Source: JAICLL01 sp035252155
GTDB lineage: Bacteria > Planctomycetota > Planctomycetia > Pirellulales > JAICIG01
Length of the DNA: 6,241 nucleotides
NCBI GenBank assembly: GCA_035252155.1
Contig: DATFDL010000582.1
Location: 1 to 6,241 of the forward strand
Direction: 5' to 3'
The notes beneath the pieces are model-generated. The model had not been told where the DNA came from and ran no database searches. It was given only the letters and a program-made list of their open reading frames with translations. Each line of letters starts with the position of its first letter. The first letter of the stretch is position 1. Below are positions 1 through 5,132 of the stretch, in pieces. The translations under genes and the position numbers were made by a program.

Positions 1-756
1 GTTGCTCACCACGAAGCATTCGTCGGTCTGAAGCCAGGCGGCGTCGCGCGGAGTCATCACGACGGGCCGCCCGTCGAGCTTCAGCGACGGCTTACCAATG
101 AGTTGTGCGGGCCGTAAAACTTTTTTGAACAGGTAGCCGCCCGGTCTGTCGTCTTCGGGCGGGCGGTAATAGGCGTTTTCGGCGGCAAGCTGCTTGCCGT
201 ATTGGTCGAGCGTTTCGGGCAATACAAAACTCGGCTGTTGGATGCGTTGCCCGTTGGCGAACGTGTAAACGCCTTGCATCAAGATGCCGGTCTCGTTGTC
301 GAAGCGCGGCTTGAGCTCTTCGCCGGCTTCGCCGCGCAGGTTTTTCGGGTCACGGGCAAGTTGCTTGGCCAGCCGCGGTATAATGAGCTCGCGGCCCAGA
401 CTGGTGAAGAGGCTGATGGCGACGGCGGCCGCCACAATGGGCATGATGACGCGGGTGCGCGAGACGCCCGCGGCCGTCAGCGCGGTCAGCTCGTTGTGCC
501 GCTGGATCCAGGTGACCGTGAACATGCCGGTGATCATTGTCAGCATGCTGCTCATCCGCTCGAACATGAAGATCGAGCGGTATGAATAGAACTCGGCCAT
601 CGTGGCGAAGAGGTTGCCGTCTTTTTCGGTGTAGTGCAGAAACTCGTCGAGGTTGCTGAAGGCGTCGATGACGATATACAGCCCGTCGAGGCTGACGAAG
701 CAGATGCAAAACACTTGCACAAACTGGCGCAGCAGATAGCGGTCGATGATCCGCAT
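1..756 (-). CDS. LptF/LptG-family permease, partial (C-terminus outside window)
   Basis: This is the membrane permease subunit of the LptBFG ABC transporter family, which extracts lipopolysaccharide from the inner membrane and feeds the Lpt bridge. The reading frame is open from ATG at 756 to the window edge, giving 252 residues without a stop. Visible features are an N-terminal MRIIDRYLLRQF amphipathic start, a first membrane helix at about residues 12-31, a second at about 60-84, and a third at about 102-120. The loop HNELTALTAAGVSRTRVIMP (about 87-106) matches the conserved cytoplasmic coupling segment of the family (E-L-x-A-L-x-A-A-G-x-S). After residue 125 a soluble, periplasmic-type domain begins, as in LptF and LptG. 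The C-terminal three helices are missing because of the window edge. I cannot tell LptF from LptG. No Shine-Dalgarno precedes the start, and translation may be near-leaderless. Family confidence is high. Confidence 0.88.
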   Translation of the reverse strand, partial: MRIIDRYLLRQFVQVFCICFVSLDGLYIVIDAFSNLDEFLHYTEKDGNLFATMAEFYSYRSIFMFERMSSMLTMITGMFTVTWIQRHNELTALTAAGVSRTRVIMPIVAAAVAISLFTSLGRELIIPRLAKQLARDPKNLRGEAGEELKPRFDNETGILMQGVYTFANGQRIQQPSFVLPETLDQYGKQLAAENAYYRPPEDDRPGGYLFKKVLRPAQLIGKPSLKLDGRPVVMTPRDAAWLQTDECFVVSN

Positions 757-765
757 AGTGGGGGC

Positions 766-795
766 AGGATACGGCCAAAAGCGGTTTTGGGTCAA
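766..795 (-). promoter_or_regulatory. candidate promoter for the LptF/G-like gene
   Basis: On the minus strand, TTGACC (790-795, 5 of 6 to the -35 consensus) is followed after 18 bases by TATCCT (766-771, 4 of 6 to -10). Transcription from it would begin only a few bases before the ATG at 756, which fits the absence of any Shine-Dalgarno. This is a motif match by eye only. Confidence 0.3.
775..790. repeat. inverted repeat CCAAAA-GCGG-TTTTGG in divergent promoter region
   Basis: Perfect 6-base arms (775-780 and 785-790) flank a 4-base centre. The repeat fills most of the spacer of the minus-strand promoter candidate and touches the -35 of the plus-strand candidate, so a shared operator is possible. 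Arms this short can also arise by chance. Confidence 0.3.
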
Positions 796-815
796 CGCGG
801 AAACTGCGGTATAAT
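787..815 (+). promoter_or_regulatory. candidate sigma70-type promoter for the DUF4058 gene
   Basis: A perfect TATAAT lies at 810-815, with TTGGGT at 787-792 (first three bases of the -35 consensus) at the ideal 17-base spacing. The start site would fall near 822, giving a leader of roughly 95 bases before the ATG at 919. The -10 is strong and the -35 is weak. Confidence 0.45.
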
Positions 816-918
816 GGGATTCGTGGAACGGATTCATTTCGTTCGCTCACCAGGATCGACCTTGACGTTTCGGATGGAAACGGAATGAATTCGGTTCTGA
901 GAACGCGGAGGCAAGACG

Positions 919-1647
919 ATGGTGCATGATTGGACACGAGTCGAGGCGGGCATTTTCCATGCGTTTCACCACGTGTGGATCGCCGACATCCAACGGGCCC
1001 TCAATGCCGGGCTGTTGCAGCCCGACTATTACGCGCTTTCGGAGCAAACTGCCGGCGGCATCGGGCCCGACGTGCTGACGTTGCAGGCGCCGGCCGAAGC
1101 AGTGAGCTCGCCGGCGAATCCGGCCGGCGGGTTGGCACTCGAAACCGCCCCGCCGCGAGTTCGCTTCCATCAACGGGCCGAGGGAGACCAGTATGCCGCC
1201 AAGGCCAAGGCCGTGACGATCCGCCATACGAGCAACCATCGCGTCATCGCCATCCTTGAGATTGTCTCGCCAGGAAACAAAACTACGCGGCATGCCGTGA
1301 GCGCCTTTGTCTCGAAGGCCGTCGGCATTCTGCGTTCGCGAGTCCACCTACTCGTGATCGACTTGTTCCCGCCTGGTCCGCGCGATCCGCGCGGCATTCA
1401 TAAGCTGGTGTGGGACGAGTTTATCGACAACGACTTCGCGCTGCCAGCCGATCAACCGTTGTCGTTGGCCGCCTATTTAGCCGGCGACTGGCCCGAGGCG
1501 TTTATCGAGCCGGTAGCGGTCGCCGCCTCGTTGCCCGATATGCCGCTGTTTCTGACGCCCGAAATCTATGTGCCGGTGCCGCTCGAAGCGACCTACCAAT
1601 CGGCCTGGGAGACGGTGCCCGCCTATTGGCAGCGGGTGCTGACTTGA
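919..1647 (+). CDS. DUF4058 family protein
   Basis: This is a 242-residue protein of unknown function, close to the usual length of short DUF4058 proteins (about 240-260). The start is well set: GGAGG at 907-911 lies seven bases before ATG 919. Family hallmarks are the N-terminal HDWTRVEAGIFHAFHH (residues 3-18), DYYALSEQTAGGIGPDVL (36-53), the core ILEIVSPGNK (112-121), a hydrophobic strand HLLVIDLFPPGPRDP (143-157), and a C-terminal DMPLFLTPEIYVPVPLEATY (207-226) followed by a Trp-rich end. The E114-(x)6-K121 core with nearby D148 recalls the PD-(D/E)XK-like core of Uma2-type proteins, but that is only a resemblance. There is no signal peptide or membrane segment, so it is probably cytoplasmic. 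The broken gene at 1659-2112 follows after eleven bases and probably once shared its transcript. Confidence 0.85.
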   Translation: MVHDWTRVEAGIFHAFHHVWIADIQRALNAGLLQPDYYALSEQTAGGIGPDVLTLQAPAEAVSSPANPAGGLALETAPPRVRFHQRAEGDQYAAKAKAVTIRHTSNHRVIAILEIVSPGNKTTRHAVSAFVSKAVGILRSRVHLLVIDLFPPGPRDPRGIHKLVWDEFIDNDFALPADQPLSLAAYLAGDWPEAFIEPVAVAASLPDMPLFLTPEIYVPVPLEATYQSAWETVPAYWQRVLT

Positions 1648-1658
1648 GGGCGATCGAA

Positions 1659-2112
1659 ATGGACAGAACTCTCCGTCGGCGACTTATCGACAAGGCATGC
1701 GCCATTCTCGATGAAGGCCGGACTTTACTCACCGTTTCGATGGATGATTTCTTTGAGGGCAATACCGACGAGAAATCGATCGGCGTCAATCTTGGACGAG
1801 CAGCATATCGGATTAGCCGGCTATCGCCGGGTGCTCACCGAACTCCGCAACCGGCCGGACGTGCAAGACGTTTTCTTGGAATTAAATGACATCCCAGACC
1901 CTGACGAAGAATTGGATGCCGACGAGTGGCCGGTCGCGAGTGTCGCCTTCGTGGTCACAACCGCCCCTTAAGCGGAAGTCAAAGAATGGGTGACTAGGTT
2001 GCACCCCCGCGACGTTTGCGAGGGCTGGTGTGTTGACGATGGCGTTAAGACCCCCATTCCTGATAACGCGCTGCGGCCAGGAATGCGGCCGGTCCGGATC
2101 TGGCTTTTGTAG
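1659..2112 (+). pseudogene. decayed small hypothetical gene (frameshift plus in-frame stop)
   Basis: The intact ancestor would have encoded about 150 residues. GAGGG at 1646-1650 lies eight bases before ATG 1659. Residues 1-45 read in the first frame, with the motif SMDDFFEGNTDEKSIGVNL at about 27-45. At CTTGG (1791-1795) the sense continues one base over: removing one T or G there gives GVNL-DEQHIGLAGYRRVL, then RNRPDVQDVFLEL, then DADEWPVASVAFVVTTAP. A TAA at 1969-1971 interrupts this frame, but the same frame remains sensible after it (AEVKEWVTRLHPRDVCEGW, then NALRPGMRPVRIWLL) to a TAG at 2110-2112. Acidic bacterial proteins with an xFFxGNxDxxSIGxNL motif, an xRPxVQDVxxE motif and a C-terminal LRPGMRVxxxWW pattern appear to be its relatives. 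I know no function for them. Unframed, only a 76-residue fragment would be made. Confidence 0.75.
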
Positions 2113-2141
2113 GGGTAAAGAGAGGTTGCGGCGCGGGAACT

Positions 2142-2615
2142 TTACGGCACGGCGAAGCTCAGATGCAACTCCGCGTGACGCAGATGGAGTTGCGTCCATT
2201 CTTCCTGCGTCAAAGGGCCAAACACGGGATGGCGTGCGGTCATCGGTTCTTGCCGGGTGCGGTGAATGGCGGCCCGCAAAACTTCGAGTGCTTGTTGGGG
2301 CGATTCGGCGGCGGGAAAGAATTCGCTCTCGGCGGATTTAGGCAATCGGAAGCCGGCCCGCATCCCGCTGCGAAGAACACGGCCCTTGACCGATCGGCCG
2401 AGCAGCCGGACATACCAGGGCGCGCGAGCCTCGATGCCGTCGATCGAACCGTTGATGGCCAGGGCCAAGTGCGTGAGCAACTGGCCGAGAGGCCAATTGC
2501 CCAACATCCGCGTGTCGGGCGAGGCCACCAGCCGCTCGGCGTCGGCCAGCACCGCGTCGAGCGAGTGGAAGCGCAGCGTCCGCCGGCCTGCTATAGTTTT
2601 GGAATCAATGGGCAC
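2142..2615 (-). CDS. DUF1569 (DinB-like fold) protein
   Basis: This is a 157-residue protein of the DUF1569 family, predicted to adopt the four-helix DinB/YfiT-like fold, whose members often bind a metal ion through histidines. The start is GTG at 2615: homologous N-termini of the form SKTIAGRRTLRFHSLDAVLA (here residues 5-24) require it, and no other early start exists. The signature MLGNWPLGQLLTHLALAING lies at about 37-56, with H49 in the first helix. The C-terminal WTQLHLRHAELHLSF (about 140-154) supplies H144, H147 and H151 as further candidate ligands. There is no signal peptide or membrane helix. It converges on the pseudogene with 29 bases between stops and no clear terminator hairpin. 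I see no convincing Shine-Dalgarno or promoter upstream. Biochemical role and substrate are unknown. Confidence 0.82.
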   Translation of the reverse strand: MPIDSKTIAGRRTLRFHSLDAVLADAERLVASPDTRMLGNWPLGQLLTHLALAINGSIDGIEARAPWYVRLLGRSVKGRVLRSGMRAGFRLPKSAESEFFPAAESPQQALEVLRAAIHRTRQEPMTARHPVFGPLTQEEWTQLHLRHAELHLSFAVP

Positions 2616-2890
2616 TTACGGGCCTTGGTTGATAGCGTGCTATTAATCGGAATTGACTTTGTAGGGTGGTGTGTGGAGATTCCGTTGCTGGGCATCCTCG
2701 CATCGCGGCTAAGCTGAGCAGTCATCGAAGCTTCCGATCATTGCGTCAGCACCGGCAATGCCCGCAAGCTGAACTGAAACCTTCTAGGCACGGTGATGAT
2801 TCTAGCGGATTAGGCTTGAAAAACCACCGGCCGTCTTGCCTGCCGCTCGACCACTGCGTATCTTGGCGTAAAATTCGAGTGGAGAGGGAC
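2616..2890. other. non-coding stretch between the DUF1569 gene and higB
   Basis: These 275 bases contain no reading frame with recognisable protein character. The plus-strand frame leading into higB is open from 2666, but its N-terminal residues look random and do not belong to the HigB family. The region divides two divergently transcribed genes, so it must hold promoters for both. Only a weak candidate for higB is visible. There is no hairpin of note and no RNA gene. Confidence 0.5.
2847..2874 (+). promoter_or_regulatory. weak promoter candidate for higBA
   Basis: TCGACC (2847-2852, 4 of 6 to -35) and TAAAAT (2869-2874, 5 of 6 to -10) are spaced by 16 bases. The start site would fall near 2881, leaving a very short leader that just includes the GGAGAGG ribosome site (2881-2887) before ATG 2891. 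No clear HigA operator palindrome is visible next to it. Confidence 0.3.
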
Positions 2891-3193
2891 ATGAGGGTCA
2901 TCTCGAAGAGGAGGCTCCGCGAATTCTGGCAGACGCATGCCGATGCCGAGCAGCATTTGCTTTCGTGGTGGAGGGTCGCCAAGAAGGCGAAGTGGAAAAG
3001 CTTTGATGACGTAAGGCGGGTCTATGGCAGGGCCGTAGATCGTGTCGGTGCGTGCTATGTTTTCAATATCCGGAGCAATCATTACAGGTTGATTGCCGTT
3101 ATCCCTGACAATTGGGCGGTCGTCCTGACCTGTATCGTCTTGACCCATGCGGAATACAACACCAATACTTGGAAAGACACCTGTCGTTGCTAG
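2891..3193 (+). CDS. higB: HigB-family mRNA interferase toxin
   Basis: This 100-residue protein matches the HigB_toxin branch of the RelE/HigB superfamily: ribosome-dependent endoribonucleases that cleave mRNA during translation and are neutralised by a cognate HigA. The length is typical. Visible hallmarks are the N-terminal MRVISKRRLREFWQTHADAE (residues 1-20), the WKSFDDVRR segment, DRVGACYVFNIRSNHYRLIA at about residues 49-68 with the conserved N-x-x-x-N-x-Y-R-L core, and the C-terminal THAEYN near residue 85. ATG 2891 is supported by GGAGAGG at 2881-2887 and by the family N-terminus. The final residues after THAEY (about 11) diverge from the family norm because this stretch also encodes the start of higA (47-base overlap). 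Toxin-first order with a downstream XRE-type antitoxin is the hallmark of higBA loci. No key core residue appears lost, so the toxin is probably functional. Confidence 0.88.
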   Translation: MRVISKRRLREFWQTHADAEQHLLSWWRVAKKAKWKSFDDVRRVYGRAVDRVGACYVFNIRSNHYRLIAVIPDNWAVVLTCIVLTHAEYNTNTWKDTCRC

Positions 3194-3746
3194 CGGCGTC
3201 GAAATTAAATCCGACGAAGACCTGGAAGCCGCAATGCGTGAGCTTTGCGCCTTGCTTCATTCTGCGCATCCATTGTCACGACGTGACGAGCACCGCGTTC
3301 AGAAGCTCGCAACAGCCATTGAGAAGTACGAAGACGAGCACCACACAATGCCTGAGCCAACAGATTCGGCATTGCTCACCCATTTGATGGGTGCGACGAA
3401 AGTCAGCGTGCGCACTCTTTCGCGGCAAACAAAGATCCCCGTCGCGGAAATCAATGCAATCTTGAGCGGTGTTCGTCGAATCGGCCGAACCGAAGCGAAT
3501 GCGTTATCCGCCTATTTTTGCGTAGAGCCAGACACATTTTCCCGCGACCAACACCCGTTGATGTTCTTCGGATCCGTCGTGAAAGCGGGCTTGGTGGCCT
3601 CGATAGGCCGATTTCAGGTGGGCCTTTCTTCTCTCTCCGAGACAAAAGGGGATGAGCAGGCGAATGTCACGTACCGTCCTTGGAAGCAGCAGGGTCATGC
3701 GCGTTCTGGGTCCGCTCAACTGAAATCAAGAGCGGCATACGTGTGA
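3147..3746 (+). CDS. higA: HigA-family antitoxin with long C-terminal tail
   Basis: This is the probable antitoxin and autorepressor of the preceding HigB. Residues about 20-70 form the acidic, helical N-terminal region seen in HigA relatives (IKSDEDLEAAMREL, then RVQKLATAIEKYEDEHH). Residues about 70-130 form an XRE-like helix-turn-helix (SVRTLSRQTKIPVAEINAIL, then SGVRRIGRTEANALSAYF). Relatives usually stop shortly after this point, at about 120-140 residues. Here about 65 further residues follow DTFSRDQ with no recognisable domain, and the last 80 bases overlap the 3' end of the opposite-strand gene. A lost stop codon or a frameshift near 3540 is a plausible cause. ATG 3147 lies inside higB with no clear Shine-Dalgarno, suggesting translational coupling. 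The alternative ATG 3234 would cut into the conserved DEDLEAA segment. The HigA call is strong but the true C-terminus is uncertain. Confidence 0.8.
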   Translation: MRNTTPILGKTPVVASGVEIKSDEDLEAAMRELCALLHSAHPLSRRDEHRVQKLATAIEKYEDEHHTMPEPTDSALLTHLMGATKVSVRTLSRQTKIPVAEINAILSGVRRIGRTEANALSAYFCVEPDTFSRDQHPLMFFGSVVKAGLVASIGRFQVGLSSLSETKGDEQANVTYRPWKQQGHARSGSAQLKSRAAYV

Positions 3747-4176
3747 GTCGTTTTCCGTCTAGGAATACGTGCAACCAGAACAAACCGCCTTTCATAATCT
3801 CAATCGTTTGGTGGACACGAAAATTCAGTCCGCCCTGAGGCGGCTGAGTCAAAGGCAGTGTCTGCTCCTTAATCGTTTGCCTCTTTCCTGATGGCGACTC
3901 CGCTACTACCTTGACACGGTGCTCTCCCGGAGCGCTTCCACTTTTGAAGATCAACAGAGCATGAATATGAACTGGAAGCCTGTTGGAATCCGATGGAAAG
4001 TCTGCTGGTGCCTCTGGTGGCAAGATGATTTTGACCGTATCAATGATTCTGACGGCAGTTAAGGCTCCGTCGAGCTTATCCTCAATGATCCCCTCGCAGT
4101 AAAAGGCGGCCGCGAGATAGGGGCCACCGAATCGGTTGCCTTTCTTAACGGACCTTGCTGGTTTTCGCTTTGCCAT
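3667..4176 (-). CDS. DUF6941-like protein
   Basis: This 169-residue protein resembles small bacterial proteins grouped as DUF6941. It has a lysine/arginine-rich N-terminus (MAKRKPARSVKK), then PYLAAAFYCEGIIEDKLDG (19-37), the strand segment LTAVRIIDTVKI (39-50), VHIHALLIFKSGSAPGEHRV (69-88), and a C-terminal GLFWLHVFLDGKRLTRMPLL (131-150), a pattern suggesting a beta-sandwich with a closing hairpin. There is no signal peptide or membrane segment, so it is likely cytoplasmic. The function is unknown. I chose ATG 4176; an in-frame GTG at 4194 would add six residues, and GAGGG about ten bases before ATG 4176 favours the ATG. Its last 80 bases overlap the tail of higA on the other strand, which is unusual for convergent genes. 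Codon choice is less GC-rich than in the flanking genes, as in higBA. Confidence 0.65.
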   Translation of the reverse strand: MAKRKPARSVKKGNRFGGPYLAAAFYCEGIIEDKLDGALTAVRIIDTVKIILPPEAPADFPSDSNRLPVHIHALLIFKSGSAPGEHRVKVVAESPSGKRQTIKEQTLPLTQPPQGGLNFRVHQTIEIMKGGLFWLHVFLDGKRLTRMPLLISVERTQNAHDPAASKDGT

Positions 4177-4190
4177 TTCCCGCGATTCCC

Positions 4191-4203
4191 TCACGTAACG
4201 TGA
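4191..4203. repeat. perfect 13-base inverted repeat TCACGT-A-ACGTGA
   Basis: Six-base arms with a one-base centre lie 15 to 27 bases upstream of the DUF6941-like start, in the leader of the predicted transcript. It could be a regulator half-site pair or chance. A related palindrome, GTCACG-A-CGTGAC, occurs at 3275-3287 inside higA. Confidence 0.35.
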
Positions 4204-4229
4204 ACTACTGTGCGTAACCGGTATCGTAC

Positions 4230-4246
4230 GGATTATGGCATAATCC
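4230..4246. promoter_or_regulatory. palindromic operator candidate GGATTATG-G-CATAATCC
   Basis: Perfect eight-base arms flank a single central G. The left arm contains the complement of the -10 of the minus-strand promoter candidate, and the right arm gives a CATAAT reading in the plus direction. A repressor bound here would cover the promoter. Eight-base perfect arms are expected by chance well under once in a window of this size. Confidence 0.45.
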
Positions 4247-4259
4247 CAGATTGACTCAA
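4232..4259 (-). promoter_or_regulatory. candidate promoter of the DUF6941-like gene
   Basis: On the minus strand TTGAGT (4254-4259) and CATAAT (4232-4237, 5 of 6 to -10) are spaced by 16 bases. The start site near 4225 would give a leader of about 50 bases. The -35 lies in the small palindrome ATTGA-C-TCAAT (4250-4260). Confidence 0.4.
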
Positions 4260-4353
4260 TGCTCTACGGTCCGATCCCTTACGGGAGAGCGGTCCGCGCC
4301 ATCGCGGCGCTGCCGACTTATAAGCTTGTTCCCCCGATAGGGCTTGTCAAGTT

Positions 4354-4378
4354 GGTGGGACTCGCAAGCTCCCTCACC
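4354..4378 (-). terminator. bulged hairpin just after the deoxyribosyltransferase-like gene
   Basis: Seven bases past the TAG at 4385-4387 on the minus strand, the sequence folds as GGT-(ga)-GGGA-(g)-CT, loop TGCG, AG-TCCC-ACC. No T-tract follows, so it is at best a weak or factor-assisted terminator. It could instead be a degenerate copy of an intergenic palindromic repeat. Confidence 0.25.
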
Positions 4379-4384
4379 CTACGC

Positions 4385-5047
4385 CTACACAAATTGAGCA
4401 CGCAGCGGCGCCCCAAATTCGTCCATCACTTCGGCCGCAACCAACTGAGGGGCGCGGTCGATGCCCAGGGCGCAAAGCCGCTCCCACAGCCGCCCGCCCG
4501 ACGAAAGCGTGGGGCGTAGATGCGGTGGACAAGGCATCTGGCAATCGCAATCGGGCAGTAGCTCGGCTTGCCGCGCGGCCAGCGCCTCGCCGAGGTCGTC
4601 GATCCGCTCGATCAACTCGAAACCGGCCAAGCCGACCACCAAGGGATTGTCGCGGCCGGCGATTTTCGAGCGGGCGTCGGACTTGAAAATCACGATCGGT
4701 TTGCCCAGGCTCCAGGCCATCGCCGCTTCAGACACAGCGCCTTCGTCGGGCACCCGGCCGTTCATGTTGAGCACCAGCGAGCCGCAGCCGACGATCACCT
4801 GATAGACGTCGAGCGCGAAAATCGCCTCGTGCAGCAGACGCCCGGCATCGGCCGCGTCGTAGCCTTGTTCGGCCAGGTAGGGTTGCACCTTGGCGAACTC
4901 CAGCCCGTCGGCGTGTGGCACGAACGGCTCGAAGCCCGACCGGCGCAGGCTGTCGGCGATGGCCGTCATCTCGCGGCGTTCGGGTTCGTTGAAGAGCGGG
5001 CCGGCGCAATAGACACGTTGCGTTGGCCGCAAGGGAAAGATTGTCAT
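4385..5047 (-). CDS. nucleoside 2-deoxyribosyltransferase-family protein
   Basis: This 220-residue protein matches the nucleoside 2-deoxyribosyltransferase fold, a Rossmann-like family that transfers deoxyribose between bases or hydrolyses the N-glycosidic bond of (deoxy)nucleotides in salvage and pool cleansing. Family features are the first strand with substrate loop VYCAGPLFNEPERREM (residues 12-27), GFEPFVPHADG (38-48), VYQVIVGCGSLVLNMNGRVP (81-100) on the central strand, and DEGAVSEAAMAWSLGKPIVIFK (101-122), which fits the D-x-G-x-x-x-E-x-x-x-A-x-x-x-GKP pattern. E107 is the likely catalytic glutamate. The catalytic core is about 150 residues, as in the family; the C-terminal 60 residues are extra and contain C167-x-C169-x3-C173. 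Start ATG 5047 is clear, though no Shine-Dalgarno precedes it. It is probably cytoplasmic and single. Exact substrate is unknown. Confidence 0.8.
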   Translation of the reverse strand: MTIFPLRPTQRVYCAGPLFNEPERREMTAIADSLRRSGFEPFVPHADGLEFAKVQPYLAEQGYDAADAGRLLHEAIFALDVYQVIVGCGSLVLNMNGRVPDEGAVSEAAMAWSLGKPIVIFKSDARSKIAGRDNPLVVGLAGFELIERIDDLGEALAARQAELLPDCDCQMPCPPHLRPTLSSGGRLWERLCALGIDRAPQLVAAEVMDEFGAPLRAQFV

Positions 5048-5107
5048 CGAATGAATTCCGTTCTACGAGCTAGCTTCGCCTCGGGCGACTTTGGTAACGT
5101 AATGGTC

Positions 5108-5124
5108 TTGCGGCTTGGCCGCAA
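5108..5124. repeat. short hairpin TTGCGGC-TTG-GCCGCAA
   Basis: A perfect seven-base stem with a three-base loop lies nine bases from the large inverted repeat that follows. It may be part of the same palindromic element cluster or lie in the leader of the minus-strand gene. No function can be assigned. Confidence 0.4.
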
Positions 5125-5132
5125 CGGTCGTG

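Noticed and set aside
883..898. GAATGAATTC-N-GTTCT seen here and again at 5049-5064
   Set aside because: Fifteen of sixteen bases match, but a pair this similar has an appreciable chance in about 6 kb, and the contexts share nothing else.
350..937. A 195-residue minus-strand open frame
   Set aside because: It overlaps the LptF/G-like frame on the same strand in a different phase and is made of low-complexity Arg/His stretches. The permease frame has the membrane helices and the conserved loop.
2163..2717. A 184-residue plus-strand open frame opposite the DUF1569 gene
   Set aside because: There is no recognisable domain, while the antisense frame shows clear DUF1569 motifs.
4296..4310. Hairpin GCGCC-ATCGC-GGCGC between the deoxyribosyltransferase-like and DUF6941-like genes
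   Set aside because: A five-base GC stem without a T-tract is too weak to call a terminator.
4259..4519. An 86-residue plus-strand frame starting beside the 17-base palindrome
   Set aside because: It has no ribosome site and no family resemblance, and more than half of it is antisense to the deoxyribosyltransferase-like gene.
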